A DNA stretch of 41,602 nucleotides from an uncultured Shewanella sp. GTDB taxonomy: Bacteria > Pseudomonadota > Gammaproteobacteria > Enterobacterales > Shewanellaceae. The stretch lies in assembly GCF_947495455.1 (NCBI RefSeq), contig NZ_CANLZC010000046.1, positions 1-41,602 on the forward strand, in the 5' to 3' direction. A program made the translations under genes and the position numbers. Under the pieces are notes generated by a model. It was not told the origin of the DNA, searched no databases, and was given only the letters and a program-made list of their open reading frames with translations. This document shows positions 9,105 through 17,597 of the stretch, one piece after another (within the stretch, counting starts at the first letter, position 1; every line of letters starts with the position of its first letter).

Positions 9105-9141
9105 GGCAAAAAAACGAGTAAAAAGCAGTAGAGAACATGCA

Positions 9142-9603
9142 ATGAAACAAGAAGATTTCAACACAATACAAACATTCTTAACAAAAGGCGGCGCAATAAA
9201 AATGCTTGCCAACGCTGATCAACAAGATCTGGATATTGTCTACCACTATGCTCAGCAATTAATGGCAGGCCATGATTTTGAAGGCGCCAAACGCATTTTG
9301 TATTTCCTCACCTATCTGGATCACTGGAGTTATGACTATCAATTTAACTTAGGTCTCTGTCATCAACACACTCAAGCTCATCTAGAGGCACTGGTTTGCT
9401 TTAGCCAAGCAGGCAAAGTCAAAATGACACAGCCTTACCCTGCATACCATGCTGCCTTAAGTTATCTTGCATTAGACAATCATGATGGCGCTCAAAAAGC
9501 CTTTCATGCCGCGCTAATTTGGTGTCATGACCATGTTCAATACGCCACATTAAAGCAGACCATTAATGAACATTTAAAAGGATTACACAAGGAAGCATTA
9601 TGA
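9142..9603 (+). CDS. sscA: SscA/CesD-like class II (TPR) translocator chaperone
   Basis: This 153-residue protein is made of tetratricopeptide-like helices (LMAGHDFEGAKRILYFLTYLD, then YQFNLGLCHQHTQAHLEALVCFSQAG, then PAYHAALSYLALDNHDGAQKAF). It is the SycD/CesD/SscA fold that keeps hydrophobic pore translocators soluble before export. Its stop overlaps the ATG of the SseC/EspD-like gene (ATGA), so the client is almost certainly that protein. The frame is open upstream to 9064 inside filament copy 3. The ATG at 9142 gives the family length, and a GTAGAGA stretch precedes it. Confidence 0.88.
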   Translation: MKQEDFNTIQTFLTKGGAIKMLANADQQDLDIVYHYAQQLMAGHDFEGAKRILYFLTYLDHWSYDYQFNLGLCHQHTQAHLEALVCFSQAGKVKMTQPYPAYHAALSYLALDNHDGAQKAFHAALIWCHDHVQYATLKQTINEHLKGLHKEAL

Positions 9604-11015
9604 GTACATCTACCGTCAGTAATAATTTGTCTAACACGAGCCAAACCAATCTCGATGCCATCACCGCAACCACGGTTGCCAGTATTGCAAAAACCAATTT
9701 GCCCAGTTGGAGTAGTGACACAAATAATACCAGTAGCTACGACTATATTGATAGTAACTTCAGTTTAAAAGAAGCCGAACAAGCAATACGAAATTTACTC
9801 ATGCGGCTTGCTGACTTAAATACCAATGATGCGGCTGTCAAAACAGCCGATAATGCCACGCTAACCGCATTAACACTATCATCCTTTGAAAAGGTCTCCA
9901 TGAATGACCTACAACTATTAATGGCCAATATCAGTCTTACCACCTTTTCAAATACCGCAGACACTGCGATTAAAGCCAGTGAATTAAGAACTGAGATACA
10001 AAAGTTCTTAAGCGATAAAAAAGTACAAGACTACCAAGATCAACTGGAAAAAAACCAAGAATTAAATGACAAAGCCAAAAAAGGCCAAGTGATTACTTTC
10101 TGCTTTGACTGGGCAGTCGCCGCAGCAGAAGTGGCCTATGGTATAGGAAAACTGGCCACAGCAGCGGCTACTGGCGATGCGTTAGGCATGGCCGCAGGGG
10201 CGGCTTATCTCACAGCCGGTGTTGCAGGCGCCGTCAAGGCAGGGGCTGAAATGGCACTCTATTATGGTGTCGGTGATGAAGACATGCTAAATGAGATGAT
10301 CGATGTCGCAGGTAAAATACAGTTGGGCGCAGAAATCGCTGGTGCCGCGCTGGATATCATGCAAGTCGGTAAAGGCATTGCTGCAATAAAAAGCGCTCAA
10401 ACTGGCGCAACCGCTACCATTGAAGCTGCCGCGCCACAAATTACGCAGCAAATTGCCGCTGCTGGCAGTAAAGAAGCGGCAACGGCTGCCACTAAAGTCA
10501 TTGTTGAGCAAACCGCGGCACAAGTCACGAGCCAACTCACGCAAAATATTGTCAATACTACAGTAAAAACCGCCGTTGAAACTGCCGTTCAAAAAGCTAT
10601 CGCAGAAACAGTTCAACATGCTATTCAACAAACAGTACAGATCACAGCACAAGAGCTCAGTAAACAGATCACCAAAGAGGTCATGAAACAGGCCGCCAAG
10701 GCTGTCGTAAGCGCTGCGCTATTTGAAATGGGAAAAATCGCCACCATTAGAGCCGCATCCACAGGCGGCAACCAAATTGCCCAAAATGCCATCAAGCTTG
10801 AGACCAATGAAATTAGCAATCAAATCAGTGAACTGATTGAAGACCAAAAATGGTGTCAATTCATCTATGACTGGTTTCAAACCCTTAAAGAACAACAAAC
10901 TGAGGCCATGAAAACCGCCATTGAACAATCAAGTTCGGCGACGGAAGGCGCCAGTCAAGCAATCAGTGACAGCGGCAGTTTAAATGCAAGGATCGCCAGT
11001 GCCATTGTTGCTTAA
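9600..11015 (+). CDS. sseC: SseC/EspD-like hydrophobic pore-forming translocator
   Basis: This 471-residue protein is predicted to insert in the host membrane as the large translocon pore subunit. It has a Ser/Thr/Asn-rich N-terminus, a strongly hydrophobic Ala/Gly-rich region (about residues 164-222, with two likely membrane segments), and a long Ala/Gln/Thr-rich helical stretch (about 265-385) probably forming coiled coil. This matches SseC/EspD/YopB architecture. It is translationally coupled to its chaperone upstream and followed by the SseD/EspB-like gene. It is longer than EspD (about 380) and near the size of SseC (484). Confidence 0.85.
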   Translation: MSTSTVSNNLSNTSQTNLDAITATTVASIAKTNLPSWSSDTNNTSSYDYIDSNFSLKEAEQAIRNLLMRLADLNTNDAAVKTADNATLTALTLSSFEKVSMNDLQLLMANISLTTFSNTADTAIKASELRTEIQKFLSDKKVQDYQDQLEKNQELNDKAKKGQVITFCFDWAVAAAEVAYGIGKLATAAATGDALGMAAGAAYLTAGVAGAVKAGAEMALYYGVGDEDMLNEMIDVAGKIQLGAEIAGAALDIMQVGKGIAAIKSAQTGATATIEAAAPQITQQIAAAGSKEAATAATKVIVEQTAAQVTSQLTQNIVNTTVKTAVETAVQKAIAETVQHAIQQTVQITAQELSKQITKEVMKQAAKAVVSAALFEMGKIATIRAASTGGNQIAQNAIKLETNEISNQISELIEDQKWCQFIYDWFQTLKEQQTEAMKTAIEQSSSATEGASQAISDSGSLNARIASAIVA

Positions 11016-11084
11016 ATCATTTAACGACTCAAAAAAGTACACCTAACATAAACCAAAAACATCAACAATAAGAGAGAGATAACT

Positions 11085-11720
11085 ATGAGTGACATCAATA
11101 CTAATTATACCAACCCAATTGACACTACCAGCGCATCAATCATCAGTAGCAGTAGCAGCAATACGGATGATTTAACCAGCTTAAGCCAGTTACTATTGGA
11201 ATTTCAGGAGTTAACAAGAAAAGCAACCAGCACATTACAGGAATTACAACCTCAACAACTGCAAAACCAATATGACATTCGTGTCGCGGCATTGCACAAA
11301 CAACTAGATGCTATCGATACTGAATTACAAGCGGGCAATACTGAAGCGGTTATTGGCATGATTGGCGGTGTCATCACCACTTTAAGTGCCTTTGCACCTG
11401 TAGGATTTGGAGAAGTGGGCTCAACGGCGATTCAAACCGCAGCAAAAGGCCTTACAGAAGGCTTAACCAGCGCCAGTAAAACCTTAGATCTTACTTATAT
11501 AATGGGGAAAGACAAAAATGGCATGTCACTCAATGAGCTGTCTCAATTGGCGTCCACATTAAGAGCTGAGTCAGAGTTTGTCACTCAAGGTGGCCAAGCT
11601 TATGATCAAATGGCAAACAGCACTAGCTCTAAAATCTCACAATTGCGTCAAGAGTTGACACAAACAAGCCAGCAACTTGTTCAGCTAATCGCTGGCCTTG
11701 AAAAAGCCGTACAAAATTAA
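11085..11720 (+). CDS. sseD: SseD/EspB-like second translocator
   Basis: This 211-residue protein has a Ser/Thr/Asn-rich N-terminus, a helical segment, one hydrophobic stretch (about residues 84-108, with GMIGGVITTLSAFAPVGFG) and a C-terminal amphipathic coiled coil. This is the plan of the small translocators SseD, EspB and YopD. It has a GAGAGAG ribosome binding site and is the last gene before a strong terminator, completing filament, large and small translocators in SPI-2 order. SseD is 195 residues, so the size agrees. Confidence 0.82.
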   Translation: MSDINTNYTNPIDTTSASIISSSSSNTDDLTSLSQLLLEFQELTRKATSTLQELQPQQLQNQYDIRVAALHKQLDAIDTELQAGNTEAVIGMIGGVITTLSAFAPVGFGEVGSTAIQTAAKGLTEGLTSASKTLDLTYIMGKDKNGMSLNELSQLASTLRAESEFVTQGGQAYDQMANSTSSKISQLRQELTQTSQQLVQLIAGLEKAVQN

Positions 11721-11741
11721 TTTTCTTTAAAAAATTTTGGT

Positions 11742-11776
11742 ACGGGTTGACTGAACGCTTCAGCCAACCCGTTTTT
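11742..11776 (+). terminator. Rho-independent terminator after the translocon genes
   Basis: An ACGGGTTG arm and its complement CAACCCGT flank a second stem CTGAA/TTCAG with loop CGC. This gives 13 base pairs with one A-C mismatch, followed by a run of five T. It separates the translocator genes from the sseE-like gene 23 bases later, so downstream expression needs read-through or another promoter. Confidence 0.85.
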
Positions 11777-11798
11777 CCACGCTAACAAGGAAAAGAAT

Positions 11799-12182
11799 AT
11801 GGATCCCGTTACTCGTTACCTAGCCCGTCAAGGCATAAAAACAACCGACGACTATTTTGAAAATAGTGCATTGCACTGGGGACAACGCTGGGAACACCCA
11901 ATGTGGTCGCTCGTCTACCGAGTAGAAAATGATGTACTCATTTTTTGTGAGTTCAAAAGTAAAGGTGATCCCGTTGGCATTAGCAGTGCCGTCTCTCAGT
12001 TTATCAATAAAATCCGTGTACTGCGCCGTGACATTAAAGAAATTAAAGAGATCAGAGGCTTGATTATTGAAGATGGTGGCCACCCAAAAGATCGATTAAC
12101 CCGCCAGGCCTTTAGAAAACAGTTTCTTTTACAGGGCGCTAAAGAAAGGATGATTGATGGCGATAATTGGCTCGTTTACTGA
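11799..12182 (+). CDS. sseE: SseE-like T3SS accessory protein
   Basis: This is a 127-residue soluble protein. The pattern matches SseE as I recall it: an N-terminal YL.RQG.(K/T) motif, then a GQ.W.HP...VYR(V/I)E segment, IFCEF, a LIIED segment and a terminal DGDNW.V. In SPI-2 sseE follows sseD, as here. SseE is a small T3SS-associated protein of poorly defined function, possibly chaperone-like. An AAGGA ribosome binding site precedes the start. The preceding terminator suggests it is expressed at a lower level than the translocators. Confidence 0.7.
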   Translation: MDPVTRYLARQGIKTTDDYFENSALHWGQRWEHPMWSLVYRVENDVLIFCEFKSKGDPVGISSAVSQFINKIRVLRRDIKEIKEIRGLIIEDGGHPKDRLTRQAFRKQFLLQGAKERMIDGDNWLVY

Positions 12183-12241
12183 GCAGTTTTTATGATGAAA
12201 ATTAATAAGCCACCTTAAAATAAATAATTTCAGGAAGTATT

Positions 12242-12673
12242 ATGAGTAATATCGTTAATCTAAAATTTAATCAAGCTTTCCATATATTAGCTGAAGCTTT
12301 TTTTAAGCACCAATCACTCCCCTACCAACGCAGTGAGATATACGATCTTGCCCTCACCTTGCCCGGCGAAGAAACCACTCCACTTGTTCTTATGCCACTG
12401 AACCAAGATACTGGCCTCTTTTTGAGTAAGATCCCTTTCGAATCGACTGTCGATGAAGAGGTTTTACGTTTCTTTATGACACGAAATCAGCTTAATCAAC
12501 AATCCTGTATTCAATATGCCCTTAATACTGATCAAGATGGCAACACTCATATTATGGCGCAATCCCAGTTCAACCTAAGCGCTATTGAGTTACCTGATCT
12601 CATTAATATTTATGAAAATTACATTACAGAACTGACACTGATTTCCCAGCAACTAGAAACACTAAAGAAGTAA
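12242..12673 (+). CDS. CesT-like class I effector chaperone
   Basis: This 143-residue acidic protein has the alternating helix-strand character of class I T3SS chaperones (an N-terminal amphipathic helix, a LAL.LPG strand region, then a C-terminal helix). It lies four bases upstream of a putative effector gene. Class I chaperones are usually encoded beside their client, so it probably binds the phosphatase-like effector at 12678-14261. It has a good ribosome binding site (CAGGAAG). The sequence itself is too divergent for a confident family call; context carries it. Confidence 0.6.
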   Translation: MSNIVNLKFNQAFHILAEAFFKHQSLPYQRSEIYDLALTLPGEETTPLVLMPLNQDTGLFLSKIPFESTVDEEVLRFFMTRNQLNQQSCIQYALNTDQDGNTHIMAQSQFNLSAIELPDLINIYENYITELTLISQQLETLKK

Positions 12674-12677
12674 TATT

Positions 12678-14261
12678 ATGCCAGAAGCCATAGTTAATCA
12701 GACACAAATACAGGCTATGATCACAAGTGCTTATCAGCCTGAAGAAAATGAAAAATATCAAAACGATCTCGACATATTAAAAAACTTTATTCAGCAACAA
12801 ACAGGCGGTGAAAAGCTCAATGAGAAAACACTTACCGCAACAATTTTAGCACTTCCCGACTTAGTTGAGGGGGATACGAAAAGCTTTACTCATTATCAAA
12901 ATACCGCACGTCACATTCACTCATATGCCAAAGCTATTAATGAATTTAAACAAGCAAACAACTCCTCACTAATAGAATCAAGCCCACAAAATGGTTCCAA
13001 TCAAGATGGAGTTCATCTTAAAAAAGCCATTCAAGAAGGTTTAAAAAACGCACTCACTCCAGGTGAAAACATCAAGTTTAAAGGCAAAGAACTGTCCTTT
13101 GAATTTAATGTTAAACCTTTTGTCGAGAAAACAAGACCAACCGTCACAGGTAGCACAATTACAAGCGCAACCTCTTCATGGGGACCTGGTGTCACCAGTT
13201 TGACAGGTAAGGCAACTTCTAAACTTAACTCTGACATTGAAAAGCCTTTCCTCAGTAACCCTATGCATCGCACCATTGAAATTAACGGTGAAAAAACATT
13301 TGAATTTGGGCGTATGGGTTTTCTACAAAAAGGCCAAAGTAATGCATTTAGTCAATCTGTGGATATCTTAAAACAACGTACAGAGAAGGCACCAGAACTT
13401 CCTCACTTCGATTTGCGGCTTATGAATACCAATGCAAATGAGGCGCTGCTAGCTGAACATCAAACAACGATTAATCTAGCAAATAAACAGCGTGAAGATG
13501 ATGGATTAGGCGAAATACAAACCTGTACAGTCCCAATCAACCAGAATGAAAGAAACGCCTGGACTCGATTCCAGTTTGGACTCGCTGTCATGTATAATAG
13601 CATAGACGCAGCCCCGAACCCTGTTGCAAAATTAGCAGCAGGCATTGTATTGGGCGGGTTAGGCTCTGTGCTTGCGGGGATTGCCACACCTTTTGTCGCC
13701 TTTGCTAGCTTATTTTCAATTGATAAAGCTTGTGTGAAAGAATGGGAAGCAGCTACGCCGAATATCGATAGTCAGCTTCAAAAATTTGAAAAATTGCTTG
13801 AAACGCAACCAGAAAATACAAAAGCTAAAGCCATTATTAACGAAACAAGAACTTTACTTGATTCTATTTCCCAAGATCTTAAGGGTAATCACGCCCCCAA
13901 AGGCACGGATGGCCTAATGCTCTCCGTTTTGTTAATGAAAAGTGCGGATGCATTGGGTATGTCCGTCTCCGAAGGCTGTAAGAGCAATAAAGACAGAGGC
14001 ACTATTGTCGATATGATGATTCAAGCCTTAGAAATTAAAAATGCAAACAACCAAGATGATACGTATGAACGTTTAGACTTCACCAATAAAACGGACAGAC
14101 ATATCTTTAAACAGGTCGTTCAGGAAGCCGAAACCCGTCATACATCTGCCAACAATACAGGCATTGAAGGTAATATGTTTGAATCGGGTGATTTTCCAAG
14201 TATTTTAGGCTTTAAAGCCTTAAGATCCTTCGTAGGCATTGGTCCTTTAGGTAAAGCATAA
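12678..14261 (+). CDS. Putative SopB/IpgD-like phosphoinositide phosphatase effector
   Basis: This is a 527-residue protein. Residues 434-440 read C-K-S-N-K-D-R, the CX5R signature shared by SopB/SigD, IpgD and host inositol polyphosphate 4-phosphatases (CKSGKDR or CKSAKDR). The usual Thr after Arg is Gly here, and the residue before Cys is Gly, not Asn. Further on, NTG..GN near residue 492 resembles the QNTGGAGN region of SopB. Total length is close to IpgD (538) and SopB (561). There is a hydrophobic Gly/Ala-rich segment at about 317-347 that could anchor the protein in host membranes. A chaperone-like gene is immediately upstream, as expected for a secreted effector. If active it would hydrolyse host phosphoinositides. 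I could not locate the SopB N-terminal motifs, so substrate and activity remain inferred. Confidence 0.6.
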   Translation: MPEAIVNQTQIQAMITSAYQPEENEKYQNDLDILKNFIQQQTGGEKLNEKTLTATILALPDLVEGDTKSFTHYQNTARHIHSYAKAINEFKQANNSSLIESSPQNGSNQDGVHLKKAIQEGLKNALTPGENIKFKGKELSFEFNVKPFVEKTRPTVTGSTITSATSSWGPGVTSLTGKATSKLNSDIEKPFLSNPMHRTIEINGEKTFEFGRMGFLQKGQSNAFSQSVDILKQRTEKAPELPHFDLRLMNTNANEALLAEHQTTINLANKQREDDGLGEIQTCTVPINQNERNAWTRFQFGLAVMYNSIDAAPNPVAKLAAGIVLGGLGSVLAGIATPFVAFASLFSIDKACVKEWEAATPNIDSQLQKFEKLLETQPENTKAKAIINETRTLLDSISQDLKGNHAPKGTDGLMLSVLLMKSADALGMSVSEGCKSNKDRGTIVDMMIQALEIKNANNQDDTYERLDFTNKTDRHIFKQVVQEAETRHTSANNTGIEGNMFESGDFPSILGFKALRSFVGIGPLGKA

Positions 14262-14286
14262 CCTTTACTGACGAAATTCATATCAA

Positions 14287-14306
14287 CAGCCATCAAACGA
14301 TGGCTG
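14287..14306. terminator. Hairpin between convergent effector and sctU genes
   Basis: An eight-base-pair stem (CAGCCATC/GATGGCTG) with loop AAAC lies between the convergent genes ending at 14261 and 14396. A short TTTT follows on the + strand. It is probably the terminator of the effector unit. Confidence 0.6.
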
Positions 14307-14395
14307 CCAATTTTCACATTGCACACTAATAAAACGAGATGACACAAAGTAACTAATACTACCTCATACATCATAAAAAGCCCCTTAATCCTAAA

Positions 14396-15445
14396 TTAAT
14401 CAAGCTCCTCATCATAATCCACATCCATCACGAAACGCAGTAAATCGGCAACAGGTTCAAACAGGCTTTCAGGGATCACATCGCCCGGTTTCACCTCTTT
14501 GTATAAGGCTCTGGCCAAAGGCACATTTTCCACTATTGGCACCCCAGCCTTTTCAGCCATTTTGATAATGTGCAGCGCCATATGATCTTTGGCTTTTTCT
14601 GTCACTTTAGGCAGTGGTGTTTCCCCTTCTTTATAATAAATACAAACCGCAAAATGAGTCGGGTTTCGCACCACCGCCGTCGCCGCCTTAACATTACCTG
14701 CCGCACCACTGTTAATTTCGCGCCCAACTTCCTTACGCTTATGCTTCATTTCCGCATTCCCTTCGGCATTTTTATGCTCTTGCTTAGTATCTTCTTTTGA
14801 CATTCTCAGTTGCTTCATCACAGTGAAACGCTGAAAACCATAATCCGCCAAAGCAAACACGAGATAACAAGCAATAAAACTCATCCATAGCCAAGTGCCC
14901 ATCTGAAAAGTGACCATTAGCCCACAAGTCTCACCACACAAAGGTAAATATTGAAATGAATTAACATATTGATGTAAAAGGTAATAAAATACACAACTGA
15001 GCACAATCACTTTAGTTAAGTTTTTGGCAAACTCAAATAAACTTTTAAACGATACTAACTGTTTTGCATTTTGCAAAACATTTAACTTTTTAAAGCTGGG
15101 CATCACGGCTTTTGAGGCCATTAAAGGGCCAATTTGAATCAGAGTTGATATGACAGTGGTCGCGGCTAACAGTAAACCCAATGCGCCCACATAACGAATG
15201 AAGAGATCGACAAATTCATTAACCACCAACCCCGATGCTTGTTCTAGCGGTAGGTTAATGCTGTTTATCATAACATCGATCATGTGAATAATGGCTTGCA
15301 GCATTTCTCGGCCATTATAAAAAAAATACGCCAAAATAACCGCCATTTGTATGCCCGTTAGCACTTCTTGGCTCTTAATCACTTGGCCTTCTTTACGGGC
15401 GTCTTTTATTTTCTTGGGGGTGGGTTTTTCTGTTTTTTCTGACAT
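14396..15445 (-). CDS. sctU: T3SS export switch protein SctU (SsaU/EscU)
   Basis: This is a 349-residue FlhB/YscU family protein. It begins with the typical SEKTEKPTPKKIKDARKEGQV stretch, has four membrane helices within about residues 25-205, and a cytoplasmic domain containing the autocleavage site NPTH near residue 262. Cleavage between Asn and Pro switches the export apparatus from rod and needle substrates to later ones. It is the last gene of the leftward sctR-S-T-U block and lies 13 bases after sctT. An AGGG precedes the ATG. Confidence 0.96.
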   Translation of the reverse strand: MSEKTEKPTPKKIKDARKEGQVIKSQEVLTGIQMAVILAYFFYNGREMLQAIIHMIDVMINSINLPLEQASGLVVNEFVDLFIRYVGALGLLLAATTVISTLIQIGPLMASKAVMPSFKKLNVLQNAKQLVSFKSLFEFAKNLTKVIVLSCVFYYLLHQYVNSFQYLPLCGETCGLMVTFQMGTWLWMSFIACYLVFALADYGFQRFTVMKQLRMSKEDTKQEHKNAEGNAEMKHKRKEVGREINSGAAGNVKAATAVVRNPTHFAVCIYYKEGETPLPKVTEKAKDHMALHIIKMAEKAGVPIVENVPLARALYKEVKPGDVIPESLFEPVADLLRFVMDVDYDEELD

Positions 15446-15458
15446 AGTACCCTGCTAC

Positions 15459-16244
15459 TTATTCGGTGCCAAATAAAATAAATAACTGACCAATTTCTTT
15501 TTCAAACAAATGAATTTGCTCTAAATAATGAGTCAGTGCAAACTCAATACTATAAAGTAACAGTAACAAGACTAAGCCACTTTTAATGGGCATGGCTAAA
15601 AAGAAAACATTTAATTGCTGCGCGGAGCGGTTCACTAACCCTAATGCTAAATCCACCAGGATCATAATCACAATGGCAGGCATCGCAAAGCTTAAACACA
15701 GCGTCGACATCAATCGCCATTGTTTACTGATGAAATCCAATAAATCATTTGAAAAAAACAATTCAGAACCCACAGGTAATTGATTATAAGACTGATAAAG
15801 TGATGTCAGCAATTCATTAAAACCGCCCGAGACAAGGAACAATACGGTAAGCACTTGAGTAAACAAAATACCGTAAATTGAAGATTGCACATTCATTAGC
15901 GGGTTTAACACTGTGGCCATAGATGCACCACGCATGTTATCTATCACAAAACCTGCCATATCGATTGCCCAAAAAGGAATTGCCGCGCAAAAGCCTAAAA
16001 GAAAACCGATAATAATTTCTTTCGTAAACAATTTAGCGAGAAACCACATGTCCCCCTGCATTAAGGTGTCTTGCATATCACTTAGCACTGGAATAACAGG
16101 CATGGCAAATAAAAAAACCAATGCATTACGAATTAAGGTACTGCTCATTGCACCACCCTTAAAGATAGGCAGAAGTAACATCATACCCAGTGGACGCATC
16201 ATGCACAGTGCAACAACAGGTAAGAACTGCATTGGATTATCCAT
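15459..16244 (-). CDS. sctT: T3SS export apparatus protein SctT (SsaT/EscT)
   Basis: This 261-residue polytopic inner-membrane protein of the FliR/SctT family has six or so hydrophobic segments. An R-N-A-L motif lies in the N-terminal third and a GFLLGF segment in the middle. With SctR and SctS it forms the conical export gate. It has a GAGGG ribosome binding site. A 107-base gap separates it from sctS, whereas these genes usually abut; the gap carries a doubled TTCGGCATAA (about 16299-16318). Confidence 0.95.
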   Translation of the reverse strand: MDNPMQFLPVVALCMMRPLGMMLLLPIFKGGAMSSTLIRNALVFLFAMPVIPVLSDMQDTLMQGDMWFLAKLFTKEIIIGFLLGFCAAIPFWAIDMAGFVIDNMRGASMATVLNPLMNVQSSIYGILFTQVLTVLFLVSGGFNELLTSLYQSYNQLPVGSELFFSNDLLDFISKQWRLMSTLCLSFAMPAIVIMILVDLALGLVNRSAQQLNVFFLAMPIKSGLVLLLLLYSIEFALTHYLEQIHLFEKEIGQLFILFGTE

Positions 16245-16351
16245 TAAAGCCCTCTCACATGACTTATGTCAGCCAATGCCGCATCACACCATAAACTTCG
16301 GCATAATTCGGCATAAATAGTGTAATGAGTCATCCACTTTACAGTGAAACA

Positions 16352-16374
16352 TTAGCCACCTCGCATGTGGCTAA
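16352..16374. other. Hairpin across the sctS stop codon
   Basis: TTAGCCAC and GTGGCTAA form a perfect eight-base-pair stem with a seven-base loop. It includes the last codons and stop of sctS. It could affect mRNA stability or translation of sctT, but no T-tract follows, so it is not a clear terminator. Confidence 0.45.
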
Positions 16375-16624
16375 TTTGATCAAATGTCAAAGTGGCATAA
16401 CTCAATAAAGCACTGCCCATCCAATGGTATGAGGCCACCAGCGTAATACAAACGGCCACTAACTTAATCAAAAATTGCAAGGTTTGATCTTGAATTTGCG
16501 TCAATGCTTGCACTAGGCTGACCATCACACCGACCACCGATGCCACCACCACCACAGGTAAGGATAACAAGAGCACAATCCAAAGCAGCTCAGAAGTTAA
16601 TTTAATAATTAATGCTTCACTCAT
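16352..16624 (-). CDS. sctS: T3SS export apparatus protein SctS (SsaS/EscS)
   Basis: This is a 90-residue FliQ/SctS family protein with two membrane helices (about residues 14-40 and 48-72). The central Q-A-L-T-Q-I-Q-D-Q-T-L-Q stretch is the family hallmark. It packs around the SctR/SctT core of the export gate. The upstream junction with sctR is unusually long (266 bases) because of tandem duplications that include the start region of this gene. A GGGAT lies just before the ATG. Confidence 0.95.
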   Translation of the reverse strand: MSEALIIKLTSELLWIVLLLSLPVVVVASVVGVMVSLVQALTQIQDQTLQFLIKLVAVCITLVASYHWMGSALLSYATLTFDQISHMRGG

Positions 16625-16667
16625 ATCGATCCCATTTTACCCTATCGCAACCTATCTATTTAACGTC

Positions 16668-16831
16668 AAACAATGACAAGCCAAGATTAATCCTTCATCA
16701 CACTCTTCAATCCCGTTTTATCCTGCTGACAATGTATCCACTTCACGGCAAACAATGGCCAGTCAAGATTAATCCTTCATCACACTCTTCAATCCCGTTT
16801 TATCCTGCTGACAATGTATCCACTTCACGGC
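16668..16831. repeat. 82-bp tandem repeat derived from the sctS start region
   Basis: Two nearly identical 82-base units (16668-16749 and 16750-16831) are followed by the first bases of a third. Shared words include AAACAATG, ATTAATCCTTCATCACACTC and CACTTCACGGCA. The segment at about 16595-16676, spanning the sctS start codon and leader, is a diverged copy of the same unit (ATTAATGCTTCACTC, ATCCCATTTTA, AACGTCAAACAATG). The gap is therefore two decayed duplications of the sctS leader, non-coding in their present form. Confidence 0.75.
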
Positions 16832-16890
16832 AAACCATGGCAAATCAGCATAGCTCCTTAGTCCTACGCTTATGGTGAAAAGTCGCCATT

Positions 16891-17541
16891 TCATGAAAAA
16901 GAAATCATTAATTGTCCTATCAACTTTTCCCATCCCCCCATTAAAATGAAGATGAGTAACTTAAAAGGAAGGGAAATGGTCATAGGTGATACCATCATCA
17001 TCCCCATAGCTAGTAGAATATTTGACACCACTAAGTCTATGGCAATAAACGGTAAGTAAAGTAATAAGCCTATCTTAAAAGCTTCAATAAGCTGGCTTAA
17101 CGCAAAGGCTGGGATCATGACCAATAATGACTCTTTTGATAGAATGTCATGATATTTTTGAGGCCAAATTTTTTGACCTACATTGATAAAGAAGTAAGCT
17201 TGTTTTGTGCTGGTATTACGCGCTAAGAATTCACGATAAGGAACCAAGACTTGTGTATCAACCTTACTCATTAAATCGGGATCATCAAGGGTAATAGGGG
17301 AGACTTCAAGACTATCGTTAACCGCCATTCCTATAGGCGCCATAGTAAACAAAGTTAATACCAGAGCTAGACCATAAATCGCCATATTGGGCGGAATTTG
17401 CTGAATACCTAACGCATTTCGCAACATTGCAAAAACTATGGCTAATTTAAGAAAAGAGGTCCCCATTACGGCAAACAGCGGCAATAAAGATAAGCCAAAC
17501 AACAAAATTATCAGCTGAAAAGGTTGATCGAGTATCGCCAT
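16891..17541 (-). CDS. sctR: T3SS export apparatus protein SctR (SsaR/EscR)
   Basis: This 216-residue FliP/SctR family protein has N-terminal membrane helices (about residues 8-30 and 50-75), a soluble insert, and two C-terminal helices. The family signatures are the F.K..I...L.RNALG.QQ.P stretch and MGMMM(V/L)SP. It forms the pentameric core of the export gate. An AAGGAG ribosome binding site precedes the ATG. A copy of the island palindrome lies 56 bases upstream, so sctR-S-T-U may have its own promoter. Confidence 0.96.
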   Translation of the reverse strand: MAILDQPFQLIILLFGLSLLPLFAVMGTSFLKLAIVFAMLRNALGIQQIPPNMAIYGLALVLTLFTMAPIGMAVNDSLEVSPITLDDPDLMSKVDTQVLVPYREFLARNTSTKQAYFFINVGQKIWPQKYHDILSKESLLVMIPAFALSQLIEAFKIGLLLYLPFIAIDLVVSNILLAMGMMMVSPMTISLPFKLLIFILMGGWEKLIGQLMISFS

Positions 17542-17597
17542 CTAGCATCTCCTTTAGTCTAAGATGCCATGATGACGCTATTGTGTTTTTATCACTA

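Noticed and set aside
10287..10652. A 121-codon frame antisense to the SseC-like gene
   Set aside because: It mirrors the Ala/Gln-rich coding sequence of sseC; composition is Cys/Leu/Asn-rich and unlike a real protein.
16612..16878. An 88-codon frame on the + strand between sctS and sctR
   Set aside because: It is antisense to the sctS start and runs through the 82-bp tandem repeats, giving a duplicated peptide with no ribosome binding site. It is a by-product of the repeat.
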